Shown: positions 31,689 through 40,373, counted from the stretch's first letter. The stretch: DNA of 61,623 bases from an uncultured Bacteroidaceae bacterium (GCA_904502235.1 CAJGDP010000009.1:1-61623), one strand, 5' to 3'. Made by a program: numbers and translations. The notes: generated by a model not told the origin, from the letters alone.

Positions 31689-34373
31689 ATGAAACAATTC
31701 ATAACAAAAATGTTTATGGCGTTTTTGGGAATAATGTTAGTTGTTCCCGGATTTGCCAATGAGTATGGATACGACAAAAGGGCTTGCGATATAAGGTATA
31801 ATGTTACTTCGGGAACAGTTGATGTGCATTATTCCAATTCGGCAAAATCAAAGGTTGCAAGAACTGTGAACGGTGGAGACAAAATATATGTTGATAACGA
31901 TTCGCTCTATTACAACGGTGAGGATGCATGGGTAAAGATTTCGGGAGCCGAAGAGTATATCCTCTCTAATCTTCTTACAATAGAAGAAAACCCTATGTAT
32001 ATCTCCACCAAGGACGACAACCTTTTGGAATCTAAGGAATCAATGTTCAGATTCGGTTTCTATGATTTGCCGAAATGGTTGGCAATAACCATGTTGTCGG
32101 TGTGGGTGCTTCTTGCTCTTTTTCTATGTTGGGGATTGGTTAATTTCAGATTTGACCTGAGATGGCGTAAAGATGAACGCCAAAAGAAAATGGTTAGAAT
32201 TAAAGTTAAGAACTTTATTCTCAAAACCGATGAAGATGGTTATGGTATGCCAAAGGTGCTGTTCTTTAGTCCGGCACCGTATGGATTGTTTACAAGAATT
32301 GCATTGTATATTATATCGGCATTCTTTATAACAATCGCATTATTCCTGCTTTTGGGTGGCTTGACATGGGTGGTAGCATGGGCCGGAAGAATACTGTTGG
32401 TGGCATTGTATTGGATTGTCTATATCGGTTTGTATGTTCTTGGCGCCGGATTGATTCTGTATTCTTTTTCAGGTGGTAGACTTTGGGTTCTAATCTTCTG
32501 TTGGATTCCTTTTGTAATAGCTGAACCGGTTGGTGAATTAGAATACGAAGTATATTGGTTGGGTGAGACTTTGGTGGAATGGGGTAATGTTGTATTTACC
32601 ACTTTCAATATCTTTGACGTCTCGCTGTATATAATAAATACATACTGGTTTACAGCATTGGTTATATCTGTTACACCTTTGGTTTTGTTCTTGTGTGCAG
32701 CAGTGTTGTTTATGATGTTTGCCGGTGCGCTTATGCTGTATGAGTATATCAAGATGAAACGCTATAACGTGAGTCATCCATGTCCTTATTGTGGCGAGCA
32801 TTCCGAACCGGCTATTTATCTGTCCGATGGCATCCCTTTGAATGTGCCATTGAGACCCGGGGTGTGGGGTATGTATAGCATAGTGCATCCTGCTACAGGT
32901 GAAAAAATGCCTACACTATTCTCAAAAGGTAAGGATAGGCTGGAACGCAGATGTGCGCATTGCGATAATCTTATATCGGCAAATATAGGTGCAGAAAAGC
33001 ATGTTGCTGTAGCCGGTGTTCCTAACTCGGGAAAATCTACATTGCTATACAGAATAATTTCTGAATTGTGCAGAATGAAAGTCGGTAATGAGCACATTTG
33101 CAGTTTTACCGATAATATGGGTGCAAATGAGGCTTCTGCAAAATCTTTCCTTGATACAATCAAAGATGGTCAGGAAATGGGATACTTCCCTGAAAAGACA
33201 GCCGAGGGTAGACATAAGTCCATACAGTTGCTTGCTCAGAATCCTAAGGGAGACCTTCCATATCGTTTGTATATTAACGATATTGCAGGTGAGATGTTCA
33301 CATCGATGAACAACCAGTACGAGGATGCTCCTTTCTTCAAGAATACAAATGTACTGATTTTTGCTCTGGATCCATTTACAATGCAGGCAAGCGACTTGGA
33401 TTTCTCTCCGGAGTTTGATGCATGGTACAAGAAAAAGGTCGGTGATAAGAATGAATTGGAAGGAAAGGTGGACCTTAACGAAGCTTTCACAGCTTTGGCT
33501 AATACTATCAGTAAATATAGAAAAGAGAAATCTTTGTCGAAAATAAAGTTGATGATTACCTATGTGAAGACTGATGAGGGTTATCTTGGAAATTTGAACG
33601 GAAGCAATGACAGCGCTTTGTTGAGAGAGTTTGCTATTTCAGAAATGGGACTCGAAAACTTAATATTCAAGTTGGAGACTATGGGATTCGATGTTTCATA
33701 CCATGCTATAAGCGCATCGGATGACGTAAGAAAATCCGGTATATCTGATTATATTTCAGAAATTCTGGATAACTTGGATATTTCGTTCAGGAATCTTAGT
33801 GCAAAACAACTTGCCGAAAGAAATACAAAGATGCAGCAGCGTTCTGCTAATAGCACAAGAGTTGAACTCAAGAATCCGAATGTTTTTCATAGAGGAAGGA
33901 GAAAGGTTATAATTCTTGGCTCATTTATTCTTGCCGGATTGATTATTTGGGGCGCAGCAAAGATTACTTCGAATATCAATAACAGCAATTATGCTGAGAC
34001 GATGGCACTTGTGGAAGAGGCTTCGTCAAAACCATTGAACTACGATGAGACAATGTCCGTAATCAAGACTGCTGTTGCTGAAAAATCGATGAACAGTGAT
34101 CAGAAGGATGAACTTACAAAGATATATAAGACCGCTGCCCGTGAAAAGAGAAATCGTATCAGCAGGTTGCGCAGTATCCTGTATGCGAACTTCAAGACAG
34201 AGAAAGGACGTATGTCGAATATCGAGGTCGCTTTGAAGTATAATGTCCTTGACAAGAATAAATTCAAGAACTACTTTGAAGAGTTCAAAACTTTGGCTCC
34301 CGAGGATGCTGATTATTTGAAATACAGTGAAATGTTTAACAAACTTTTATCAAAATATAAGGTAAAATTATGA
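31689..34373 (+). CDS. Membrane-embedded zinc-ribbon GTPase with SH3-like periplasmic domain (operon gene 8)
   Basis: An 894-residue inner-membrane protein. In order: signal-like helix (1-23); a bacterial SH3-like domain (about 28-100, ending AWVKISGAEEYILSNLL); a TM helix at about 127-150; a hydrophobic block at about 203-278; TM at about 318-352; a zinc ribbon with C365/C368 and C422/C425; GTPase with G1 GVPNSGKST (443-451), G3 NDIAGE (D531, G534) and G4-like YVKTD (D629); a TM helix at about 738-758; and a helical tail predicted to be periplasmic. It thus could link GTP binding in the cytosol to the envelope. Its stop overlaps the ATG of the TPR-like gene (ATGA). Confidence 0.75.
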   Translation: MKQFITKMFMAFLGIMLVVPGFANEYGYDKRACDIRYNVTSGTVDVHYSNSAKSKVARTVNGGDKIYVDNDSLYYNGEDAWVKISGAEEYILSNLLTIEENPMYISTKDDNLLESKESMFRFGFYDLPKWLAITMLSVWVLLALFLCWGLVNFRFDLRWRKDERQKKMVRIKVKNFILKTDEDGYGMPKVLFFSPAPYGLFTRIALYIISAFFITIALFLLLGGLTWVVAWAGRILLVALYWIVYIGLYVLGAGLILYSFSGGRLWVLIFCWIPFVIAEPVGELEYEVYWLGETLVEWGNVVFTTFNIFDVSLYIINTYWFTALVISVTPLVLFLCAAVLFMMFAGALMLYEYIKMKRYNVSHPCPYCGEHSEPAIYLSDGIPLNVPLRPGVWGMYSIVHPATGEKMPTLFSKGKDRLERRCAHCDNLISANIGAEKHVAVAGVPNSGKSTLLYRIISELCRMKVGNEHICSFTDNMGANEASAKSFLDTIKDGQEMGYFPEKTAEGRHKSIQLLAQNPKGDLPYRLYINDIAGEMFTSMNNQYEDAPFFKNTNVLIFALDPFTMQASDLDFSPEFDAWYKKKVGDKNELEGKVDLNEAFTALANTISKYRKEKSLSKIKLMITYVKTDEGYLGNLNGSNDSALLREFAISEMGLENLIFKLETMGFDVSYHAISASDDVRKSGISDYISEILDNLDISFRNLSAKQLAERNTKMQQRSANSTRVELKNPNVFHRGRRKVIILGSFILAGLIIWGAAKITSNINNSNYAETMALVEEASSKPLNYDETMSVIKTAVAEKSMNSDQKDELTKIYKTAAREKRNRISRLRSILYANFKTEKGRMSNIEVALKYNVLDKNKFKNYFEEFKTLAPEDADYLKYSEMFNKLLSKYKVKL

Positions 34374-35443
34374 TTAGAAGAATATTATTCACATTTGCTT
34401 TTGTACTACTGTCTTGTGCTTCTTTTGCGCAGTCTGCTGCTAAAGAGGCTGAGCGCGCTTACGCTTCCGGCAAGTACGATGATGCTATCCAACTGTATGA
34501 GATGCTTGCTTCTACAATGGATGGAAACAGTACAGAACAGCAGAAATTGTATGATGCAGCCAATAAGTGCCGTAAGATACAGGAACTGCATTCACAGGCG
34601 AATACAGCCTACAATCAGGACAACTTCAAGTTGGCAATGAACTATTACAATCAGATTCTAAAGCTTAATCCAAATGATTCACGTGCCAATGCGCGCAAGA
34701 ATGAATACAATTATAAGCTGGAGGAGGCTGCGTGGAACAAGGTCGCTGACTATACTGCATTTACTGATAAAGCGCTTGCCGCACGTAAATATCTGGAACT
34801 CTATCCTACAGGACGTTACAAAGATGAGGCTGCTGAATTTGTGGCAGAGGAGGAACTTTGGAACAAGGCTTTGGAAACAAATACCTATGCTGCATACAAG
34901 GAGTATATGGAAAATAGTGAACTGAAGGTGTATGAGGAGGAAGTGCAGAAGGCGTTGTCTATTATAGATGATGAGATGTGGGCGAATGTACGTCGTAGAA
35001 ATTCCAAAGTAGCATACGAGGAGTATATCAATGCTCAGCAGAATGTAAACGGCAAGCATTTGACAGAGGCTCGTGGTATGTATAATCTTATGAGTGCACG
35101 TGAATATTATACTCAGAAGAACTATATCAAGGCTTATGAATGCTATGCTGTCGCAGAGAAATATATCTACGATAATTACGACAGGAATAAGATGAACGAA
35201 TGTTGTGAATATGTATATTATATTAATGCATGTTCTACAACATCAACAATCGAGGATTGCGAAGCATATTTTGCAAAGTATCCTACACGCAACGCGTCGC
35301 ATTACTACAAGGTTGAAGAAAAAATGATGACTTTGTTGTGTAAGGAGGGACGCTTTGAGGAGGCTTTGAAATATGCGAGATACGATAGTGGCAAAAAGTA
35401 TGTAAAGAACGCCAAGAAGGCTTGGAGAAAAGCTCACAGATAA
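34370..35443 (+). CDS. Periplasmic TPR-like protein (operon gene 9)
   Basis: A 357-residue exported protein with signal peptide RILFTFAFVLLSCASFAQS. Residues about 22-130 look like TPR repeats (AERAYASGKYDDAIQLYEML; ANTAYNQDNFKLAMNYYNQI then LKLNPNDSRA). The following helices, with YLELYPTGRYKDEA and YFAKYPTRNASHYY, fit the tetratricopeptide pattern of periplasmic assembly factors such as YbgF/BamD. It could hold together the periplasmic parts of the membrane GTPase and the lipoproteins of the same operon. Cys14 near the cleavage site might allow lipidation, but SFAQ suggests ordinary signal peptidase cleavage. Confidence 0.7.
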   Translation: MIRRILFTFAFVLLSCASFAQSAAKEAERAYASGKYDDAIQLYEMLASTMDGNSTEQQKLYDAANKCRKIQELHSQANTAYNQDNFKLAMNYYNQILKLNPNDSRANARKNEYNYKLEEAAWNKVADYTAFTDKALAARKYLELYPTGRYKDEAAEFVAEEELWNKALETNTYAAYKEYMENSELKVYEEEVQKALSIIDDEMWANVRRRNSKVAYEEYINAQQNVNGKHLTEARGMYNLMSAREYYTQKNYIKAYECYAVAEKYIYDNYDRNKMNECCEYVYYINACSTTSTIEDCEAYFAKYPTRNASHYYKVEEKMMTLLCKEGRFEEALKYARYDSGKKYVKNAKKAWRKAHR

Positions 35444-35448
35444 AATAT

Positions 35449-35802
35449 ATGGGTAAGTCAAAGAAAATCAGAAGTGTCAAGAAAGGCGGAATGGCAAGAA
35501 CCATTATTCTTGTCGTTTCCGTTGCTTTGGCTTTGTTAGGGTTTGTAAATCTTCCGCTTCCCGATTTTTTTCTTCAGGTATTGAGACTGATTGCTTTTGC
35601 TGGTTTTGTTATACTGGCATATTGCCCATTTACCGAAAAGAGATGGCTTTGGGTTGCTGTATATTTAGCTGCAGGCATCTTCTCCCAACCGCTGGGTGGA
35701 TTTATTTTGGGGCAGACCATATGGACAATCATCGATATTGTGCTTATGGTACTCATAGGCTTTTCGATATACAAGATTGTGTATCCCAAAGTCAAATCGT
35801 GA
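35449..35802 (+). CDS. Small membrane protein (operon gene 10)
   Basis: A 117-residue protein from the ATG at 35449; the longer frame from 35422 overlaps the upstream gene and is less likely. A basic start (MGKSKKIRSVKKGG) is followed by hydrophobic segments at about 18-38, 40-58, 65-85 and 90-108. I recognise no family. It sits five bases after the TPR-like gene in the operon and may be a membrane accessory. Confidence 0.55.
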   Translation: MGKSKKIRSVKKGGMARTIILVVSVALALLGFVNLPLPDFFLQVLRLIAFAGFVILAYCPFTEKRWLWVAVYLAAGIFSQPLGGFILGQTIWTIIDIVLMVLIGFSIYKIVYPKVKS

Positions 35803-35827
35803 AACTTATTAAAAAAGATAACTGATT

Positions 35828-36208
35828 ATGAAAAAGATTTTTTTATTTCTTTTGGGCGCATTCGTATTGCTTTCTTGTGACCCTGCCAAAAAGGCTTACT
35901 CTGATTTGGAGTCGTTCACAGAATATATCGAGAACAATAGTGCAACATTTACACCTAAGGATTGGAAGGATGCCGAGGTGGAATACAATACTATTGTTCA
36001 AAATGTGGATATGCAGGTTTATACCGATGAAGAGCGTGTTGCAATTGGAAAGCTAAAAGGTAGATGTTCAATGCTGTTCACAAAGAATTCTATGAAGAAT
36101 GTTCGTCAGGGAGTGAATGATTTTATATTGGAAGCTGAAGGTTTTTTGGAGGCCGTATTCGATGAACTTTCCGGTGAAGACACGGTAGAAAATTCCGATA
36201 TTGAATAA
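35828..36208 (+). CDS. Small lipoprotein (operon gene 11)
   Basis: A 126-residue lipoprotein, with signal KKIFLFLLGAFVLLSC and Cys18 as the lipidation site (lipobox LLSC), followed by DPAKK. The mature part is an acidic helical bundle (YSDLESFTEYIENN, then KDWKDAEVEYNTI) ending in an acidic disordered tail. Similar short helical lipoproteins are common in Bacteroidales without known role. It is the last gene of the operon, directly followed by the terminator. Confidence 0.65.
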   Translation: MKKIFLFLLGAFVLLSCDPAKKAYSDLESFTEYIENNSATFTPKDWKDAEVEYNTIVQNVDMQVYTDEERVAIGKLKGRCSMLFTKNSMKNVRQGVNDFILEAEGFLEAVFDELSGEDTVENSDIE

Positions 36209-36242
36209 AAGATATGCTGACCAAAGGTCAGCATATCTTTTT
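36207..36242 (+). terminator. Terminator of the 11-gene operon
   Basis: Perfect 16-base arms (36207-36222 and 36226-36241) around an AAA loop, GC-rich near the loop (GCTGACC/GGTCAGC) and ending in a T run. It overlaps the last stop codon and may also serve the convergent wecG-like gene, whose stop is at 36268. Confidence 0.85.
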
Positions 36243-36267
36243 GTATATAGCAGTAAATAAAATGTGT

Positions 36268-37023
36268 CTATGCAACTCTTGCTTTGCTTTTCTTTAGTCT
36301 GTTCTCTTTTCTGAGTATTGCGGGCAGGGTAGTGGTAATGTGCCAGCAACGTCTTATCTGTTTTTTGGGCTCCTTGAATATGCGGTGTAAGAATTCCAGG
36401 TGCATCTTGCGCATCCATGCGGGGCAGCGTTGTGGAGCATCACTCAAGCCACTGTAGAAGTTGAATGCGGCTCCAATGGCTATCATGACTCCTTTTTTAA
36501 GGTGTGGCTCCAAATGGTTCATGAAGAGCTCCTGTTTGGGTGCTCCAAGGGCTACCCAAATGATATCTGCGCCGTCGTTCTCAATTGTCTGTGCAATGCT
36601 CTTGTAGTCGAACTCTTCGACGTTGCAGAAGGGTAGTTCCTTGAATGTCATTTCTGCTACATCGGGGTTCTCTTTTGTAAGGTTCTGTTGCAGGGCGTCG
36701 AGTACGGTTTGCCTGGTGCCGAGGAATATCATTCTGTACTTGCGTGAACGTACAATATCAATGAATATGTCGCTTCCGCAGTAATGCATTCTTTCGTATC
36801 CGTAAATCCATTTTACGAATTTGGGAACCCAACTGCTGTCGCAGATCGAAAAAATACTTCCGTCGATAACGTTGCGATATTCTTCGTTATTGTGTACCAT
36901 GGTGAGTATATTGCCGTCGGCAACACAGATGTATCCGGGTGTGCCGTTGCTTATATGCTCTTCGATGTTTTTATGTACTGTCGGAACATCGAATTGGTAT
37001 CGTATGTCGAAATATTTTTCCAT
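36268..37023 (-). CDS. WecG/TagA/CpsF-family glycosyltransferase
   Basis: Transfers a sugar from a UDP donor to a lipid-linked acceptor in surface polysaccharide synthesis. The 251-residue protein starts at the ATG at 37023 (MEKYFDIRYQFDV); an extension to 37083 overlaps the upstream gene and is unlikely. Family motifs include YICVADGNILTMV, FLGTRQTVLDAL, WVALGAPKQELFM (the signature GxPKQE) and the C-terminal AIGAAFNFYSG then APQRCPAWMRKMHLEFLHRI. It is the last gene of the rplY-pth-hslR transcript, 10 bases after hslR. Confidence 0.88.
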   Translation of the reverse strand: MEKYFDIRYQFDVPTVHKNIEEHISNGTPGYICVADGNILTMVHNNEEYRNVIDGSIFSICDSSWVPKFVKWIYGYERMHYCGSDIFIDIVRSRKYRMIFLGTRQTVLDALQQNLTKENPDVAEMTFKELPFCNVEEFDYKSIAQTIENDGADIIWVALGAPKQELFMNHLEPHLKKGVMIAIGAAFNFYSGLSDAPQRCPAWMRKMHLEFLHRIFKEPKKQIRRCWHITTTLPAILRKENRLKKSKARVA

Positions 37024-37033
37024 TCTTTTTCTG

Positions 37034-37453
37034 TTATAGTTCGTCAAAATCGAATTCGTCGAAATCGTTGTCAAACGATTCACCGACGAAGATATCGAGG
37101 TCGCGGCGTTCTTTCTTGGTGGGGCGTCCTGTGCCTCGTTGGCGGTCGATGAATCCGCTAATCTTGCTCATTTCAAGAATCTCGTACTGCTCTTGCGAGG
37201 TTACGTTTTCCATAAGTTCGGGCACAAGTTTTGCTCCTACGCGATTCTCGGCACACTTGAGCACTCGGAACGAATAGGTAATAGGCGACTTCTTGACATT
37301 AACAATGTCGCCGACACGAATGTTGTGTGCCGGCTTGGCTGTGCGGTTGCCTATGCTTACGTGTCCTTTCTTGCAGGCTTCTGCAGCGATACTGCGTGTC
37401 TTGTATATGCGTACAGCCCAGAGCCATTTGTCTATGCGTGCCTGATCGCTCAT
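37034..37453 (-). CDS. hslR: S4-domain RNA-binding heat-shock protein Hsp15 (HslR)
   Basis: A 139-residue protein. The N-terminal S4 domain (about 5-65; RIDKWLWAVRIYKTRSIAAE and GHVSIGNRTAKPAHNIRVGD) binds rRNA; Hsp15 recycles free 50S subunits carrying a nascent chain. The C-terminal part is acidic (FDNDFDEFDFDEL). The next gene upstream, pth, ends one base into its start, so the two are coupled, and both act on stalled translation products. Confidence 0.85.
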   Translation of the reverse strand: MSDQARIDKWLWAVRIYKTRSIAAEACKKGHVSIGNRTAKPAHNIRVGDIVNVKKSPITYSFRVLKCAENRVGAKLVPELMENVTSQEQYEILEMSKISGFIDRQRGTGRPTKKERRDLDIFVGESFDNDFDEFDFDEL

Positions 37454-38037
37454 TATTTCTCTTGTTTGCCGTTTCCTTTTTTGTTGAACTGGTTCATGGT
37501 GCGGGCAAGACCTGCAAAACAGAAACTTTTTATTATCTCATTGGTTGTCTCCAACTGTTCTTCTATGGTTTTCTGTTCTTCGCTGTCGAATGCTCCCAGT
37601 ACAAAGTTTACCTGCTGTCCTTTTCCGAAGTCGCTGCCTATACCGAAACGGAGTCGTGCGTATGATGTCGTGCCCAATGTGGCTGCAATGTGCTTAAGAC
37701 CGTTGTGTCCGCCGTCGCTTCCCTGACCTTTCAGGCGCAGTGCGCCCACCGGCAGTGCAAGGTCGTCGACAATTACAAGCACATTCTCCAAGGGGATTTT
37801 TTCTTGCTGCATCCAATAGCGTACTGCATTTCCGCTCAGGTTCATATAGGTCGACGGCTTCAGGAGCACCAGTTTGCGTCCGCGTACCGAAGTTTCAGCG
37901 ACGAAACCGTATCGTTTGTCCTGAAAAAGAGTATTGGACGCTTTTGCAAAAGCGTCCAATACTGTAAATCCAATGTTGTGGCGGGTTCCTTCGTACTCGC
38001 GTCCGATATTGCCCAAGCCGACAATCAGATATTTCAT
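37453..38037 (-). CDS. pth: Peptidyl-tRNA hydrolase
   Basis: Cleaves peptidyl-tRNA released from stalled ribosomes. The 194-residue protein has all family motifs: GLGNIGREYEGTRHNIGF (with the catalytic His of RHN), STYMNLSGNAV, VDDLALPVGALRLK and GSDGGHNGLKHI. It lies 11 bases after rplY and touches hslR in the same leftward operon, an arrangement common in bacteria. Confidence 0.95.
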   Translation of the reverse strand: MKYLIVGLGNIGREYEGTRHNIGFTVLDAFAKASNTLFQDKRYGFVAETSVRGRKLVLLKPSTYMNLSGNAVRYWMQQEKIPLENVLVIVDDLALPVGALRLKGQGSDGGHNGLKHIAATLGTTSYARLRFGIGSDFGKGQQVNFVLGAFDSEEQKTIEEQLETTNEIIKSFCFAGLARTMNQFNKKGNGKQEK

Positions 38038-38048
38038 GCTTCAGCTGA

Positions 38049-38627
38049 TTACTTTCTAGCCGCTGCCGCTGCTGCTGCAGATGCACGTGTAGTCTTAACT
38101 GAACATACGAGTGATTCTTTTGCTGATACGAGCTCGAGACCTTCGTATGAAAGTTCACCAACCTTGATTGACTTACCAAGACCGAGTGCTGTAACGTCTA
38201 CTGTCAAAATCTCAGGGATAGCTGTGTAAAGAGCCTTAACCTTGAGGTAACGCTGAACCTGAACGAGCTTACCACCGGCGCGTACACCTTCTGCAAGTCC
38301 TTCGAGCTTAACAGGAACTGCCATAACGATAGGCTTCTCCTCTGTTACCTGATAGAAATCTACGTGAAGGATAGTGTCCTTAACAGGGTGGAACTGGATG
38401 TCCTTCATGATAGCCTTTACTGTTACGCCGTCGATTGTGAGGTCAACAACATGAATGTCTGGAGTGTAAACGAGCTTACGGAGACCTTCTGTAGGAACGC
38501 AGAATGACTTAGCCTCTTTCTCTACTCCATAAAGGTTGCAAGGTACAAGACCTGCGTTGCGAAGTGCGTTGGTAGCTTTCTTACCAACCTCGGTTCTTGC
38601 TGAACCGCTGATGCTGATTGTTTTCAT
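38049..38627 (-). CDS. rplY: 50S ribosomal protein L25/general stress protein Ctc
   Basis: A 192-residue protein of the long (Ctc) form, binding 5S rRNA. The N-terminal L25 domain has SGSARTEVGKKATNALRNAG and GLVPCNLYG; the C-terminal Ctc domain has VPVKLEGLAEGVRAGGKLVQ. It ends with an Ala-rich tail. First gene of the leftward rplY-pth-hslR-wecG-like operon, with a near-ideal promoter at 38704-38735 and a leader of about 70 bases. Confidence 0.93.
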   Translation of the reverse strand: MKTISISGSARTEVGKKATNALRNAGLVPCNLYGVEKEAKSFCVPTEGLRKLVYTPDIHVVDLTIDGVTVKAIMKDIQFHPVKDTILHVDFYQVTEEKPIVMAVPVKLEGLAEGVRAGGKLVQVQRYLKVKALYTAIPEILTVDVTALGLGKSIKVGELSYEGLELVSAKESLVCSVKTTRASAAAAAAARK

Positions 38628-38703
38628 TTTTTAATGTGTTACTCTAAATTAAGAATGTTAGTTTTGCTTAATTCGCCATCACACGATGTCTTAAAAGCGG
38701 ACG

Positions 38704-38735
38704 CAAAGGTACACTTTATTTTTGTATTTTGCAAA
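38704..38735 (-). promoter_or_regulatory. rplY operon promoter
   Basis: On the minus strand TTTG (38735-38732), 20 bases, then TACCTTTG (38711-38704): an exact fit to the Bacteroidales TTTG-N19-21-TAnnTTTG consensus. A small hairpin (GCAAATG/CATTTGC, 38731-38750) overlaps the -33 box. Confidence 0.7.
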
Positions 38736-38773
38736 TGTTTACGCATTTGCCTTGAGATAAATAGGAAGTAGAA

Positions 38774-39118
38774 TCAGAATTCTATGTCGATATTCAGTTT
38801 GTCGTTGTCCTCGTTTGGCTGTTCTGCATATTGTGGCTTGTATTCGCCCTGTTCTGCAACAACATAGTTTATGGCTTCGTTCAAACTGTCTGCAAACTTG
38901 GTGAAATCTTCACGGTATAGGAAAATCTTATGCTTCTCGAATGTAACTGTGGCATTCTCTCCTTCTCCCGACACATTCTTTTTACTTTCTGTTATCGAAA
39001 GGTACATTTCCCCTTTTCTGTTCTTCTTTACATCTATATAATAGATTCTCTTGCCGGCTTTGACTGCTTGTGAAAAGACAATGTCTCTTTCATTCTCGCT
39101 TTTTCTGATCTCTTCCAT
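38774..39118 (-). CDS. PUR-family nucleic-acid-binding protein (DUF3276)
   Basis: A 114-residue protein. The segments VFSQAVKAGKRIYYIDVKKN and RKGEMYLSITESKK match the Bacteroidetes PUR-domain family, which resembles eukaryotic Pur-alpha and binds single-stranded nucleic acid. HKIFLYREDFTKFADSLNEA is the family's C-terminal helix, and an acidic tail follows. It is monocistronic, with 146 bases before rplY, and shares a 308-base intergenic region with the divergent nusB. Confidence 0.8.
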   Translation of the reverse strand: MEEIRKSENERDIVFSQAVKAGKRIYYIDVKKNRKGEMYLSITESKKNVSGEGENATVTFEKHKIFLYREDFTKFADSLNEAINYVVAEQGEYKPQYAEQPNEDNDKLNIDIEF

Positions 39119-39426
39119 AACGTAATAGATTGTTTGTCGTTTGTTGTTGCGCGTTTAGTGGACAACAATTTATAAATACTTGCGTTTAACTGCAAATATG
39201 ATGATTTTTTTTTATAATACAACAAAAATGCTCGAAAAAATAATCTTTTTCTTTCATTTTGCACACATTACGTCTTCTTAGGGCAGATTTTTTATATGAA
39301 TTTTAAACCTTTTCTTATTATGAATTGTTATGTTCTGTGCCGAAAATGGAAAAATAAAATTTACCTTTTACTTGTCAGTCTCGCGATAAAATGCGAACTT
39401 TGCACATTATCTGAAAAAGCGTTTTT
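39119..39426. other. 308-base divergent intergenic region
   Basis: AT-rich region between the PUR gene and nusB. It holds the nusB promoter at 39372-39402. For the leftward gene, CATATTTG at about 39190-39197 is a one-mismatch -7 box. No other structure or open frame stands out. Confidence 0.5.
39372..39402 (+). promoter_or_regulatory. nusB promoter
   Basis: TTG (39372-39374), 20 bases, then GAACTTTG (39395-39402), one mismatch from TAnnTTTG. It lies 25 bases before the nusB ATG. Confidence 0.5.
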
Positions 39427-40350
39427 ATGATTAATAGAGTTCTTATCCGTCTTAAGATTGTGCAGATTATTTATGCATATTACAAAAACAGTGGAAAAAC
39501 AGTAAAGGCTACCGAAGATGAGGTGTTCTTCTCTCTCTCCAAGGCTTACGACCTTTATAACTATATGTTGTTGCTTATTGTTGGCATAACACATTATGCG
39601 ACCGACCGCATTTCGTTTCTCAGCATGAAGATACGCCCCACTGAAAGCGACAGAAACCCCAACCTTAAATTTGTAAACAACCGTTTCGCCGCACAGCTTG
39701 AGAGTAATGAGGCTCTTGCCAAATTTGCTGAAAAAAGCAAACTCAATTGGGTTGACAATTCCGATTTGCTACGCCGTCTGCTCGATAAGATAGAGGAGAG
39801 CGATATATATAAAGAGTATATGGCTTCCGAGACATCTTCTTATGAAGAGGATAAGGAACTGTGGCGCAAACTCTACAAGGCTTTCATCTTTGACAATGAA
39901 GAACTCGATTCTTTGCTCGAAGAGCAGAGCCTTTATTGGAACGACGACAAGTCTATTGTAGATTCGTTTGTGTTGAAGACAATCAAACGCTTCGAGGAGA
40001 AGAACGGTGCCATGCAGATGTTGCTTCCTGAATATAAGGATATCAACGACATGGAGTTTGCACGTAAACTTTTCCGTAACGCAGTAAACAATGCCGACCA
40101 GTATCGCGAAATGATGAGCAGCTGCTCAAAGAATTGGGATATGTCGCGCTTGGCGTTCATGGATGTTGTGATAATGCAGGTGGCTCTTGCCGAGGTTATG
40201 ACTTTCGATGATGTACCCCTTTCGGTTACACTCAACGAATATGTTGAAATCGCAAAGCATTACAGTACAGTAAAGAGCGGTTCATTTGTGAACGGTATGC
40301 TTGATACCATTACAAAGAAACTGCGCCAGGAGAATAAGATTGACAAATAA
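39427..40350 (+). CDS. nusB: Transcription antitermination factor NusB
   Basis: A 307-residue protein, about twice the length of E. coli NusB but usual for Bacteroidetes. It starts MINRVLIRLKIVQIIYAYYK. The N-terminal half contains extra helices; the canonical NusB fold is in the C-terminal part, with WDMSRLAFMDVVIMQVALAE, PLSVTLNEYVEIAKHY and KSGSFVNGMLDTI. It acts with S10 on rRNA antitermination. It heads a rightward cluster with yajC, ybbR and coaE. Confidence 0.92.
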   Translation: MINRVLIRLKIVQIIYAYYKNSGKTVKATEDEVFFSLSKAYDLYNYMLLLIVGITHYATDRISFLSMKIRPTESDRNPNLKFVNNRFAAQLESNEALAKFAEKSKLNWVDNSDLLRRLLDKIEESDIYKEYMASETSSYEEDKELWRKLYKAFIFDNEELDSLLEEQSLYWNDDKSIVDSFVLKTIKRFEEKNGAMQMLLPEYKDINDMEFARKLFRNAVNNADQYREMMSSCSKNWDMSRLAFMDVVIMQVALAEVMTFDDVPLSVTLNEYVEIAKHYSTVKSGSFVNGMLDTITKKLRQENKIDK

Positions 40351-40373
40351 TTAACTTTAATAAATTTAGAATT

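Larger units (their letters stand above)
19485..36208 (+). other. 11-gene tubulin/actin-like/double-GTPase operon
   Basis: Eleven genes on one strand, with gaps of at most 25 bases and two ATGA-type overlaps, bounded by a promoter-like site at 19.42 kb and a strong terminator at 36207-36242. Products cover the cytosol (tubulin-like, actin-like, GTPase, GAP1-like), the inner membrane (three-TM, GTPase, small membrane protein) and the periplasm or outer membrane (two lipoproteins, TPR-like protein), so a membrane-spanning machine is likely. The flanking genes are ordinary core genes. Confidence 0.75.
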
